Assembly: GCA_028583605.1 (NCBI GenBank)
Contig: CM053336.1
Location: forward strand, 26,529,007 to 26,593,006
Length of the DNA stretch: 64,000 bases
Reading direction: 5' to 3'
DNA from: Dastarcus helophoroides
Taxonomy: Eukaryota > Arthropoda > Insecta > Coleoptera > Bothrideridae
Shown here: positions 11,861 through 23,290 of the stretch, in pieces
How positions within the stretch are numbered: the first letter of the stretch is position 1
How the letters are laid out: each line of letters begins with the position of its first letter
Made by a program: the position numbers and the translations under genes
Notes under the pieces: generated by a model
What the model saw: only the letters and a program-made list of their open reading frames with translations
The model's database searches: none
Told to the model about the DNA's origin: nothing

Positions 11861-12130
11861 CAAGGAGAGAAACCAAGCAACCTCCGAAGAGTGAACAAGT
11901 AATAAATCGTGTATTAACACGATTTATTAAAACCAACCTCTTCTTTTATTTCATCTACCGCGAGTGTAGTAGTCCTTCGAAAAAGCAAAAACAACGTTTA
12001 ATAAGCCATACAATCCCCGAATAGTGATAAGAAGCCCAGATTTCTGGCCCAACGTTCAAAAATTCGTTACACAAGTCGGCCTTACAATCCGACTTAAAAT
12101 AAAAACAACCAACCCATATCCTCAACATTT
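11855..12130 (+). repeat. possible BEL/Pao LTR segment with polyadenylation hairpin
   Basis: Ends in CCTCAACA just before a primer-binding-site-like motif. Contains the perfect hairpin AATAAATCGTGT-ATTA-ACACGATTTATT at 11901-11928, which places an AATAAA signal in its stem. If the LINE inserted into this LTR, the start of the LTR would lie near 9460. I cannot find a second LTR copy in the window to confirm it. Confidence 0.35.
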
Positions 12131-12148
12131 TGGTACTTCGAGCCGGAT
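12131..12148 (+). other. primer-binding-site-like motif
   Basis: TGGTACTTCGAGCCGGAT is the complement of a sequence ending in CCA with a tRNA-like 3' arm, and it lies 4 nt after a CA-ending LTR-like segment, as expected for a retrotransposon PBS. Only about 50 bp of possible internal sequence follows before the AT-rich repeat resumes. Confidence 0.4.
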
Positions 12149-12184
12149 CGACACCAACCCCTCATCATCAACAAAATAAAATGA

Positions 12185-12419
12185 ATATTTTGAAAATAAG
12201 GTCAAACGTATAAATATGTTTATCAAAAGAGAGAAATCTCTGGAAAAGTCGAAATGTTGAATTTGAATCAAAAATTAAAAGAAAGTTGAAAGAATTTTAC
12301 AAAAGAAGTTGATATTTCGAAAATTTCTAAAAATAATCGAAATTTCGAAAAATGTATGAATCAGAAGTAAAACATTTTTGAGAAAAACCACCAGAATTCA
12401 GCGAAAAATTGTTTATACG
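12185..12419 (+). repeat. A-rich polar minisatellite block
   Basis: Short stretch of the GTCGAAATTT family between the LTR-like segment and the pogo-like transposon. The transposon is inserted into it or abuts it. Confidence 0.65.
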
Positions 12420-15038
12420 TAGGGGGAAGTCCCGTAACGCCGGACGGCACCTAACGTCGGACACTCGAAGTATCTCGACAAGTCGCAACGCGTTTGTTTA
12501 AAAAACAGGTGATAGGGGCGCGGGGGAACGTAACAATACACGATCGCGGGTCCCGGTTCGCCAATGTCGCGCAACGCCTAGGTGGGAACAGTTGATTGCT
12601 GTTTTTGGTGGAAATACATTGCGTCACGTAAGATTAAAGTAAGTATAACTACAATGGTTTTTAGTTTATGTGGTTTTGATAATTGTTATTTTATGTCATA
12701 GTTAATACATATCTAAAATTTGTAATATTTTTTGTCGATTTCCATAGCAGTTTTTGTATATGACAATTAATTTAAGGATTCTCTGTCCCCTAGTACCGGA
12801 CACAAAAGCTTCCCCTAATATCGGACAATAAAAAAAACAATTTTTTCATGAAATATTATACTTTTTGATCATTATTATCTATTGTTTTAGGAGAACAAAG
12901 AGATATCGAAATGGAGAAGACGAAAGAGAAAGGAAAATGGGACCAAAGTAATTTACAAACTGCGATAAACAATGTTTTGACAAAAAAAAATGAGTTTGAG
13001 AGAAGCTTCATTGCGTTATAATATTCCAAAAAGCACCTTACATGATAAAATATCGTCATTAAACCGTGGACAAGAAGTGTCGTTGCAACCAAAGTTAAGT
13101 AGATTCACTAATACCTTCACACCAAAATACGAAGAACTCTTAGTGCAGCATGTAAAAGATTTATCTAATAGGTGTCTGCCGTTAACAAAACAGGAATTTT
13201 TGAAGTTGGCTTACGATTTGGCTGAGGCTTTGAAGATCCCTCATCGCTTTAATAAAGAGAAAGGAGCTGCTGGTAAACACTTTTACTACGATTTCATGCA
13301 GAGACATCAGGACGTATCGCTGAGATCACCAGAGTCAACAAGCATAATGAGGGCTGTGGGGTTTAACAAACCCCAAGTTGATCTCTTTTTTAATAATCTT
13401 GACAGAATGATGACACAATTCAAATTTCCACCTTCGAAAATTTATAACTGTGACGAAACTGGAGTCAGCTGCGTACAAAAACACCAAAAGGTACTTGCTC
13501 CAAAAGCTGTTCGACAAGTAGGAAAGCTCACTTCTGCTGAGAGGGGCAAAAATATTACAGTCTTATTTTGCATGAGTGCCAACGGCCATTTCATTCCGCC
13601 TTTCTTTGTCTTTCCTAGGCAAAGAATGAATGATCGGCTCATGATAAATGCTCCAGCCGAAAGCATAGGCGTGGCCCAGTCAAAAGGCTGGATGAATAGT
13701 GATATTTTTCTTCAATGGCTACAATTATTCAAGAAACACTCTTGTCCGACAAAAGAGAGCCCTGCGCTGATACTTCTGGATGGACATTGTAGTCACAAGA
13801 CATTAGCAGTCATCAATTTTTGCCGAGAAAACGATATTCATTTGATAAGCTCGCCACCACACACTACCCACAAACTACAGCCGCTAGACAGAACGTTTAT
13901 GAAACCATTTAAAGATGCCTACAACCAACGTTGCGATGCGTGGATAAGAGCAAATGCTGGATCTCGAATAACTGACTAGGATATTGCCGGTCTCGTCAGT
14001 GAAGCATTTACAAAAGTAGCTCGTCTAGAAATTGCAGTGTCCGGCTTCAAATACACAGGAATTCAGCCATTCAATAGAGATATATTTTCTGATCTGGATT
14101 ATTTACCTGCCGATATGACCAACATTCCGTTAGAAGACCCACAAACATCCTCAAACGCACCAGGTACTAGCAAAGAAGTTCCTGTTTCCTCCAGTGACTT
14201 AACTGAAGCTGGCAGCTCGTCGACGAACTGCGATTTAGAGCAGTCCATTAATATGGACACACAAGGACCCTCAGAGTCTTCTAAATAATCTACATTCGAA
14301 AAAAATATCAACAGTCTCAAGCCATTGACTAACCTTGATCCAGATGTAGTCCAGGTTATCCATAATTTGTCACCATTGCCGGATGGATGCTGCAAAAAAA
14401 CGATCGCTTGCTCGAAAAAGAAAATGCGAAAAAAGTGAAATTTTAACTTCATCACCGTACAAAATTCTTGTAGAGGAGAAAGAAAATGAAAAAAACGTTA
14501 ACGAGAAAAATAAAGCAGTGGGAAATAAATTTAGGACAGCAATGAAAGAGAAAGGGAAACAGACCAAAGGAGTAAAAGCCAAAGGGAATAGCGGAAATAA
14601 AGCAAAGGAAAAGACATCGTTGGCTGAAACATCTGACACGAGAACTATTTGCGTAGTTTGCTTAGAGGATCACAATGAAGACTGGATACAGTGCTCCAGC
14701 TGCCGTGGATGGGCACATGAAGCATGTGCAGATATCCCTGAATGTTCAGAATGCTACATATGCGATCGATGTACGATGGGTTGAAGATGTCCGGTACTAA
14801 GGGTTTGAAGTAAAGTCCGTTCGGTACTAGGTGCCATTTGCTGAGATTTATTTTTTTACTGTCAAAGTTTGATTTAAGATTGTTCTTATGTTTAAGCAGA
14901 GTTATAAGTTTTGTTAATTTAATTTGATTTTATATTTTGTTATTAAAATAATTTTATTATTAAAGCTTAATTTGTTGAAACAGTTTTTTTTTATTGTTTA
15001 AATACCTTAAGTGTCCGTCACTAGGGTACTTCCCCCTA
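12420..15038 (+). mobile_element. pogo/Tigger-like DNA transposon with TA target duplication
   Basis: The ends are TA-GGGGGAAGTCCCGTAACG (left, TA at 12420-12421) and the complement of TA-GGGGGAAGTACCCTAGTG (right, TA at 15037-15038), giving a 2615-bp element. Subterminal copies of a GTCCGGTACTAGG-like word occur in both orientations (around 12465, 12793, 12819, 14787 and 14818). The interior encodes an HTH_psq plus DDE transposase with a C-terminal PHD finger, now broken. The TA duplication and domain order match the pogo branch of Tc1/mariner. Confidence 0.9.
12911..14784 (+). pseudogene. pogo/Tigger-like transposase with C-terminal PHD finger, broken
   Basis: The probable start ATG at 12911 encodes KGKWDQSNLQTAI, the beginning of an HTH_psq DNA-binding domain. 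One extra A in the A-run near 12982 shifts the frame into 12990-13979, where the helix-turn-helix continues with LRYNIPKSTLHDKI. Counting from 12990, the DDE core shows D155 (NCDETG), D264 (LLDGHCSH) and D300 (HKLQPLD), a DD35D spacing. A TAG at 13977-13979 interrupts an otherwise continuous frame that resumes as DIAGLVSEAF and a GIQPFNRDIF block. A TAA at 14286 and a frameshift in the A-run near 14394 precede 14383-14784. That last part is lysine-rich and ends in a Cys4-His-Cys3-type PHD zinc finger (CVVCLEDH, WIQCSSC, WAHEAC, CYICDRC). The PHD finger probably binds histone tails; that is family knowledge. Confidence 0.9.
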
Positions 15039-15296
15039 CTTCGAATTTAAAAATATAAATTAATGAAATCGATTATTGGCATTTCCAGCTAAGGATCGCC
15101 CCCTCTGGTGGTAACAATTATAACTACTGCGTGTAGGTCACAGGTTTGTTTACATTTTGATATAGCGTTTGCTTTGTGAATGTAGCCATAACAAGCGTTC
15201 AATTTTCGATTAGTTGATGTTAGAATCAGAAGTTAATGATTTGATTAGTTTGTATATAAGTACCTAAAGTAGTTGTAGACATTTGTTTATACCTAC
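15039..15296. other. unassigned spacer
   Basis: Balanced composition and no open frame. Lies between the pogo-like element and the head of the T-rich repeat block. Nothing recognised. Confidence 0.4.
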
Positions 15297-17480
15297 CAGT
15301 AGTGGCTCGTAGCCAAAACTAATGGGGGTGCTGCTTAGCGTTTTAAAATTTTTAAGATTTCGACTGAAAATTTCGACATTTTCAGAACGTTACCTTTCGA
15401 AAATTTTAGTTTTCTTTGAAAACTTGACAATGAAAACTTTTGATAAGGTCGCGTTTTTTGAAATGTTGGATTTTTTTCCAAATTTCGACTGTATTACAAA
15501 ATTTAGATTTTTTTTTTGTAATTTCGACCTTATTTTAAGTATTGACTTTTCTGAAAAACTGTGAATACTTTTTTAAAAATTTCCATATTTTCGTAAATAT
15601 TTAAACTTTTGGGTGTTCTGTTTTTTTTGTAATTTTATTTTAAAAATTAATTATTCCATTTTTTTAAAACTTTTACCATTTGAAAATTCTTACTTTTTCT
15701 GAAAATGTAAATTTTTTCAAAACCGGACTTTTGACTTTTTAAATATTCGACTTTTCTAAATTTTATCCCCGTTTATAATTTTTATTGGAAAATTATAATT
15801 TTTTTATTGAAAATTTCGATTCTTAATAATTTCGACTGGTATTTATTTAAATGTCAACTATTTTTCAAAATTTCGACTTTTTTTGCAAAGTTTCGATTAT
15901 TTTTTGATTTTTGTTGTTGACAATTTCGCTACTTCTTAATTTTTGAAATTATTTCAAAATTCGAATTTTTTTGAAAATCTTAAAATTTTATGAAATGTTT
16001 GACATTTTTTTTAATTTTAATTTTTTTCACCTAAAATTTCAACTTCTTAAAAAAATGTTCCATTTTGATTCAAAATTTTACTACCAAAAATTTAAACTTT
16101 TTCCAATATATTAACTTCTCAATATTTCGACTTTTGAAAACCTCGATCTATCTGGTAATTTTCACTTGTTTTCAATATTCCGGTTTCGAAAGTATTGGTT
16201 TATATTGAAAAGTTGAGTGTAAATTTCCCATCTATTCAAAATTTAAACTTATTCAAAATTTCAAATTATTTCGTAAATTGGATAAAAATTTTCAAATCTT
16301 TTGCAAATTTTAATATTTTTTAATTTCGACTATAAAATTTCGATCATTTCTTTTCGAAATTTTTTTCTTTCGTTAAAATTTTGACTTATTTTGGAAATTT
16401 GAAAGATTTTGAAAATTTTTGCCTTGTCAACAAACGACTTTCTTTATTGAAAATGTTAACCTTTTCTGAAATCTGCACTTTTTTGAAATTTTCGACTTTT
16501 TATTTTAATTCCCACTTTGTTGAAAATTCTGGCCTCTTGCAAATGTTCGAATTTTTCAAAATTTTGGTCATTTTCCGGAACTTAAAATTTTTGGAAGACT
16601 TAAAAATTTTGACTACATTTATTTCAACCATTTGCAAAATTTTGACACTTTTTACAAAGTGTCGATCCGTTATTTGAAAATTGTGATTTTTTTAAAGCCA
16701 GACATTTCTTAACACCTTTTATTGAAATCTTAGACTAATATTTCGTAAAATTTCAACTCCATTTCAAAACTTCGACTTTTTTTCAAAATTTCGATTTTTT
16801 TTAAAAACTTGACTTTTTTTCGAAAAGTTCGAATTTCTTAAAAATTTTATTTATACATTTTTTTAAACATTTTCAATTAAATCTTCGACTTAAAAGAAAA
16901 GATTCTTTTTAAACTTGAACTATTGAAAATTTCGACTTTTTTCAAAATTTTACCTTTTCAAAATTTCAACATTTTTGATAATTACGAATTTTTCGATAAT
17001 TTTGAGTTTTCTTCAATATTCAAAATATTCAGCTTCGTTGAAAATTTAATTAAAAACTCTGCAATTTGTTTTAAATGTCGATATTTTTCCAAAAATTCGT
17101 ATTTTATTCACATTCCCAAAATTATTGAAAAGGTCGACCATTTTATAAATTGAAATTTTTTTTCAAAATCCTTATTTTTTTTTGAAAATTTAACTTTCTA
17201 TGAAAATTTCAAAATTTTTTAAAATTTGACTTTTTTTTTTAAATTTGACTTTTCTGATAACTAGCTTTATTTTTTAAAAGTGGTAATGTTTTTCTTTTTA
17301 AATTTACATTTTGTTTATAAAAATTTTGAAATAACACTCGAATTTAGAAAATTAATATCAAAAATTTCTATTTTTAAAATTGTGCAAAGTTTTGAAAGAA
17401 ATTTCCAACAAAAAACTTGCATTTTACGTACAAATAAATCGCCAAAATTTTGTATATTAATCACAAAAAATTGACTTCAA
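15297..17480 (+). repeat. T-rich minisatellite block with a hAT-like head
   Basis: Begins CAGTAGTGGCTCGTAGCC, then AAAACTAATGGGGGTGCTGC, the style of a hAT terminal repeat, and passes at once into TTTTTGAAAATTTCGAC-type units that are T-rich on the + strand. The first ~750 bp align with 26262-26930, head included, so the head and array have spread as one unit. I found no matching right end and no 8-bp duplication. The open frames inside it (15322-15564, 16381-16677, 16923-17153, 17280-17474) are translated repeat. Confidence 0.75.
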
Positions 17481-18030
17481 GCTGGAATATTTCATTTTTG
17501 AAATTTCCCTGGAACTTCAAAATTACTAGAAAAAAAATTAAATTAGAGCAGTAAATTGTTAATGAAATTTTTTCAACATTTTGATTCATGTTAATTTTGA
17601 AATTTTGTGATTCTTCTAGAAATGTTGACTCTTTTTCTCAAAAATTCAATATAATGTCGACTTTAAAGGTCGAAATTATAAGAATATTTTTGACAATTAA
17701 TTTATTTAAAATAAAATTATTTTTTTTTTAATTTCGAAAAGGTCATTTTTTTTTTGAAAAATGTTTATAAATAGAAATTTCAACTTTTTGTAGCCATATA
17801 ATCTTTCTCTTGAAATTTTAAGGAGTCTGGATAGCCTAAAGTCGCTTTGTCTTTACCGTGCTCTTTCAGTTAGCACTTCTTCAAATCTTGTTTCCGCCGT
17901 CATTTCGTGCTTAATAACAACCAGCAAAAAATGAGTGCAAAGACTTCCTTATATAAATATTGTATTGTTTCTAAATATAGAAAAATTACTGTCATTTGCC
18001 CGGAGAAATTTTTATCCGGTTGAAACAAAC
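17481..18030. other. AT-rich DNA with a possible transposon ORF stub at 17931-18026
   Basis: Mixed-polarity repeat up to about 17815, then more complex DNA. An ATG at 17931 opens a 31-codon frame beginning MSAKTSLYKYCIV, vaguely like N-termini of THAP-type or other transposon-encoded proteins. It stops just before the retroelement fragment at 18031. The resemblance is weak. Confidence 0.25.
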
Positions 18031-18450
18031 TTCCAAACTTCGAATCTAATAAATGTTCAAACCTATTGGTCTGTGCATTATAGAATCCTTATCTTCTGGG
18101 AACTCTCCTAGAGAGCAACCGCTTCGATAGGTGGCAGTGTTTCAACTGTTGGTAGTTCAGCTACCTATGATTCACTATACACGCCTGGAGGGCTGCATGA
18201 ATTTGTAGTCTAGGTTCTATTCTTCTTGCATACGACATCATTGGCGATGGCCATAGTTTCTCTATGGACCAATAGGTGGTAGTACTAAAGAGTCACTCGC
18301 TTGACGCCTGTGAATGTTTTAGTACTTATTTGTCGGAACATTTATTAGCATTCGAGTTGGACGAGATCTAACAAGATCGAAACCGGTATCTGGTTTCCAA
18401 ACTTCGAATCTAATAAATGTTTAAACCTATTGGTCTGTGCATTATAGAAT
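18031..18450 (+). mobile_element. retroelement fragment bounded by 56-bp direct repeats
   Basis: A 56-bp sequence starting TTCCAAACTTCGAATCTAAT occurs at 18031-18086 and again at 18395-18450 with one mismatch, 364 bp apart. Between them lies non-AT-rich DNA, including ATGGCCATAGTTTCTCTATGG and, before the second repeat, GATCGAAACCGGTATCTGG. A diverged relative of the second half is at 46195-46345. Tandem terminal repeats plus the GAAACCGG motif suggest a Penelope-like pLTR pair or a tandem SINE-like copy. No coding domain. Confidence 0.5.
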
Positions 18451-19893
18451 AATATCGTTTGTTTTTAAAATATGATATTAAAAGAAAAAAGATGATTTTT
18501 AGCCCTGTTTTTAATTTTTATTTTTTATTAAGTTTAATATTACATAAGTGAAATGTAACGTCACTGGTTTTTATTTATTGTATTTTTATAAAATACAACA
18601 AAAACATTGTTGCAGGTCAAAGCAGATGTATCTTTGTGATAACTTCTTCATTTTCATTACATTCAAATGAACTTTATGTTCCGGTGTTATTCTTGCTCGA
18701 ACAATGCAATGATTTCCTTCTTTTTTTATTTACACGTATCCAATCTAGATCTTTTCCAGGTCTACCACAAAAATATTTATTGTTATAAAGAAATAACACT
18801 TTTACCACCCTTAAATATAAATAATGTTTTTGTTAAAAAGTCGTTCTTATACAAAAAAAAACTCAAAATCAAATATTGATATCGACATAATGCATAAGAG
18901 TGACATATCTTGATCTCTCACTAAATATTTACTGATTTTTTAAATATCAATTACTATACACTAGTCAATATTAATTATTTATGTAAGGATAAGCACTTCA
19001 AAAGTTCTTAAGAAAGTAGTGGAATAGTCTACTTTGCACCTCGAATGTCTGCATTGGTATTCTATAGGATTATTCGAAAAAAAAATCTATAATCATTGCT
19101 ATATCCACTTTCGGTAAATTTTTGGAGTCACCACGAACAAAACCTTCTTTAATTGTTGATTATTTCCCGACAACAACAAAATAAAACAGTTCATTAAATT
19201 CACACTGACCCTATGGTTTATTAATTTATAGCATATACTTAGTTTATAGGTAGTAACAGCCGGCATATTAGCCGGGTCGTGCCTGCCTAGTGACTTCCCA
19301 CAACATTTAGGGAGTCGCCTGTACCATAAATACTTTAAAGCGCTATAACTTATTCAAATTTAAAGGTAGTGAAATAATTCTTTCGGCAATTTTTTAACTT
19401 TACTTCATACTATCACGTAACGTTAAAATTAGTAGTACTTTTGACAAGTGGAAACTTCGTAATTCTATCTATCTTGGGAAGTCTAGGAACCGACAAAGAA
19501 GCCGTCTCTGGTTTTTAACATTGGAAATGTTTATGTTGAGATATGATGTGAAGTTTCGGGTTTTCGTTCAAGCTTGAAAGTATACGGTGTCGCGCGCTCT
19601 GACATACTCGCCAGTCGAGCGCTCTCGACGTCGAGAGGCCGGCGTGAAAACTATGGGAAAATGTTAAGTTTACAGTTCACCGCAGTGTACCATATTCGTT
19701 TAATCCAGTGACGTTTCATTGGATAAAGCTATCAGCTATGGATATTAAGAATTTGAAAAATAGCGACAGCGAGAGCTTAAAAAAGGTTTACGAGAGATTG
19801 AAAATAGAGAATCTAGTGAATTAAGTACGAAAACATCGCTAACAAAAACTGAACACAGTAGGCGGTATCGTGAGCATGTAAAGATGCGCAAAC
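18451..19893. other. unassigned intergenic DNA
   Basis: About 1.4 kb, AT-rich but without the minisatellite. A GC-richer patch at 19590-19640 contains GCGCGCTCT and CTCTCGACGTCGAGAG, a 16-bp perfect palindrome. The open frame 18667-18879 has no recognisable domain. Confidence 0.35.
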
Positions 19894-20025
19894 TTAAGGT
19901 GCCATTACACGGCGGGGCGATTGCCACGCCTGGAGTATGAAGTGCGAAATGACGCACAGATTGTCGTAGCGTTCTCAGCGCGAGTCCATTGACAAGTCTT
20001 CTGTGATTCCAAGTTTTATTTTAAA

Positions 20026-20318
20026 ATGACTAATCGTCGACAACGGATGCTCAGTTGCGCAGCAGCTTGTTATATTTTATTGAATAGTGATGATTTGTGT
20101 AAAAAGAAATGAATAGAAAATATTTTTGGGTTAATGTCAGCTATTGCTTATTGCTTATGCCTTACTTCACAATTATCTTAATAGGAGTAAAATTTCAATA
20201 TTATCATATTCACCAAAGGGCATATTTGATAGCGACAGAAACGGCAATTTTTAAGCTGGCTCATGGCAAAATGAAGAAGGCAGCTTTACATCTAGACATC
20301 TATGTTTTGCCTTCGTAA
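20026..20318 (+). pseudogene. decayed transposase-like stub inside the Harbinger-like element
   Basis: An ATG at 20026 gives a 28-codon frame beginning MTNRRQRMLSCAA. A one-base shift within the run after 20100 passes into an overlapping frame with NRKYFWVN, which resembles the conserved R-x-x-W-V segment near the N-terminus of Harbinger transposases. The rest is not recognisable and no DDE residues can be placed. Family assignment depends mainly on the surrounding terminal repeats and TTA duplications. Confidence 0.3.
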
Positions 20319-20817
20319 AGTGTCTAGGAAAGCAGGAGTTAAAGCCAAATATATTAGAGACAGTTCTAAAGAATATTTTAGGACTTGTTACCATGGCAAG
20401 AACAATATGAGGTTTAGTTATAAGTTTCATTCATTTTCATAAAAATAAATAATAATAATGTAGTGCCCATCAGCATTTCTTTTTTTTAAGTGGCTGATTA
20501 AGCAAGATACACTAAAATTACGCTAAATTTGCATCCACAAATCATACACAGCATTTCTATCTTTATGATCCTCATACTTGGAATTCCAAATTAGGGGTTG
20601 TTGTTTATATAATGTCAGAACTTTAGAAAAACATCATTTGACCACGACATATTGGCACTTTACAATTTAATTTAATACTAAAAATCCAATAACCTTCAGC
20701 AGTTATTGAAATCGACATCTGCAACTCGATACTTTAGTGCTTTAGTCCAAGTCTGGCGTGCCTCCTTTGAATTTTACCTCTCACCGTCAGGAAGCGACAC
20801 GCCACCTGAAATTCGAC

Positions 20818-21757
20818 ATGCAGACTAGTGTTGGAATAATCGAACGATTTTCAGAATCGAATACATTGAATTTGAATACCTTTAAGAATCGAATAAGTAT
20901 TCGAATACAAAGAATCGAATTATGGGATAATAAAATACCTACCTGCAAAATTGTCTCGGCGGCCTATTCGAGGTATGTGGTGGCGAGATATGACTTTCGA
21001 TTTCACTACTTCCGTACCTATGCCCATAATTGGTAATTCCCTAATTGAATGTATTTAAATTTCTTAGTATAAATAAATCTTGAAGTTTTAGAATTCACAT
21101 ACGTATTTTTAACTTTGATTGGATTCGCATATTGGCACTGTATCTCCAGATATTGTTAAATTTCATTATTAAAATTGAGAACCAGATTTTAAAAAATCCT
21201 TAAGCATTTCGTTATTTAATAATTTTATGACAAGGATGAAGCAATAAATTAAAATTAGATACATATGCGAATGCATGAGTGTGCAAGCATAATGCGTAAC
21301 CAACCATCCAGAATAAAAATGGTCTCGAATAAAATACGCATTCAATAATGCATGCATAAGATCTCGAATACAAGAATCGGGTACAATATTCAACATCGGA
21401 GAAGTTAAAAATCGGAGATGTAGCGTAGTTAGGAGACCAATTCTATTCGCTGCTCAGCATTCCAATGTTTTGTTGTATCGGACTACCACAATCTCGAATA
21501 CACATTTTGCATTTTGTATTCGAACACATACATATTTTGTATTCGAATGCAAGCAAGTACCCGAGAACTTATGAATCATGCGATGATGAGATGTTGCTTG
21601 CGCGAGGCGAGAACCGATTCTATTCATATTCTCACTTCAACTCACGAAGTCTGGAAGTATTCGAATACTTCAGTTGAGAATCGGATGTATTCGAGATCTG
21701 GGTAGAATTGAATACATCTCACAACTTGTATTCGAATAGCCCAACAATAATGCAGAC
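20818..21757. mobile_element. non-autonomous hAT element with 8-bp duplication ATGCAGAC
   Basis: The element runs 20826-21749 (924 bp). Its ends are TAGTGTTGGAATAATCGAA (left) and the complement of TATTGTTGGGCTATTCGAA (right). It is flanked by the perfect 8-bp repeat ATGCAGAC at 20818-20825 and 21750-21757. The interior is rich in ATTCGAAT words in both orientations, near both ends (20826-20930 and 21480-21740). No transposase frame. It is nested in the Harbinger-like element, so it is the younger insertion. Confidence 0.85.
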
Positions 21758-21832
21758 CCATTCTCACGGCGCCTGGACCATCGGTTTACGTGCCAAACGT
21801 GTCAGTTCACCCGTCGTGTAATGGGTCTTTTA

Positions 21833-22230
21833 GAGGTTCTGAAGTTTACACGGGCTACCCAAGTCAGCGGCCCTTAACTGAGGGGTTATAATTTCATTAT
21901 TATTCTGTAAACTCTTACCCTAAATCCAATTCACGTAGTGTCCTGAAAACCTTGAAGTACTCAGTAAACGAATGTGGTAAAATATCTGCACTTATAATTT
22001 TTAGGGCTCAAATAAATGTAAATTACTTTTACAATAAAGTTGACAAATTTTTGCTTGCAGATTAAATATATTTTAATATTTCATTGTTTTCGCTTTGTAC
22101 TAAAATATTTCTTTCAAGGGCCAGGAGCATAGATGCCTTAATATTATTTTGATTTAAATTATTTCGTAGCCTATTGGGTTATACGAGTATATTTCAATTC
22201 AAAAAATAATCTTTCAGAAGAAACTTGGCT
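21833..22230. other. unassigned AT-rich DNA
   Basis: No long open frame and no clear repeats. The transition into the A-rich minisatellite is gradual after about 22200. Confidence 0.4.
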
Positions 22231-23290
22231 AATGGAAACTGTAAATTTAGAAAAGATAAACATTGCAGAAATAACCTTAAAAATAGAAAAAAGTTGAAAG
22301 AAAAATATTTGAATATTCAAGTTTTCACTCGAAATCTTAAGTCAAATACTTCGATATTAAGATCGAAAATAAAAAAAATTGCTAAGTAAGGCCTAAATTT
22401 TGAATTCAAAAAAGTTTCGAGAAAAAGAGTAAAAAAAAATAGACAATTTTAGGAAAATATTCCAAGATTTCAAAAAATTCATAATGTTCTAACATTTCAA
22501 AACATATGTCAACATTTTGAGGTTAAAGATAAAATTTTACAACTAAATCAAAATCATTTGAAAAAAATTAAAATATTTTATTTAAAGTCAAGATTTTAAA
22601 TTAATGACTTGTGTTCTTAAAAAAAGAGTCTAGATTAAATTTAAAACCTTAAAAATAAAAAATTAAAGCTTTAACACTGGTTGAAACCTTTATTGGTGTT
22701 GGAAATAAGAGTAGAAAGTAAAGTTTGAATTTTGGGATTTTAAAATTTGACGAAACCCACCACTCATGATTTAATAAAAAAAAGGGGATCTTAAATTTCG
22801 AAAAAAAATTGACATTACAAAATTTCGATAAAAAATCTTGACTTTTCGAGTTTATATATTTATAATGCTAAGAATTTTTTTTGCTGAGGTCCCAATTTCT
22901 AAAATAAATCAAAATCTTTAGAAATATTTAGAATTTATTATTTAACATGAAAATTTTAAACAAAACTTAAATATTTATTGACAGTTTAAGGAAAATAAAT
23001 GAGATTTCGAAAGGTTGAGGAATTTTATGAAAAAGTCATAATTTCAAGAAAATACTCTATATTTATTTTTTTAATGCAATATCTTGGGTTAGACTCGCAA
23101 GACTGATGTTTAAATTTTGAATCTGTTTGAAATCCGAAGTTTTAAGAAAAAACACAAGAATTGCAAGTTTAACGTAAAAATTTAAAAAATTGGAAATTGT
23201 GGAAAAAGTTATTAAATTTTGGAAAAGTCCAAAATTTGTGTTTATAATTATTTTGAAACTATAAACGCATAATTTTGTAAAGAAGAGTAA
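22231..23290 (+). repeat. A-rich degenerate minisatellite block
   Basis: More diverged copies of the AAAGTCGAAATTTT family (for example around 22280-22560 and 22900-23240). Units are harder to phase than elsewhere, which suggests an older array. Confidence 0.6.

Larger units (their letters stand above)
19894..21832 (+). mobile_element. PIF/Harbinger-like element with TTA target duplication
   Basis: Left end AGGTGCCATTACACG starts at 19897; the right end, read inward, is AAGACCCATTACACG ending at 21829: 12 of 15 positions match, and a CGGCGGG / CGACGGG similarity continues. Both ends are flanked by TTA (19894-19896 and 21830-21832), the 3-bp target typical of PIF/Harbinger. A separate hAT element of 924 bp is nested inside, so the original insert is about 1 kb. 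A decayed N-terminal coding stub at 20026-20318 supports a former transposase. Confidence 0.65.

Noticed and set aside
19612..19636. CTCTCGACGTCGAGAG palindrome as a regulatory site
   Set aside because: A perfect 16-bp palindrome, but with no gene or element boundary nearby to give it meaning.
15289..20943. ATACCTAC before the 15297 head and again at 20936 as an 8-bp target duplication
   Set aside because: The second occurrence is inside an unrelated hAT element and has no terminal repeat beside it.
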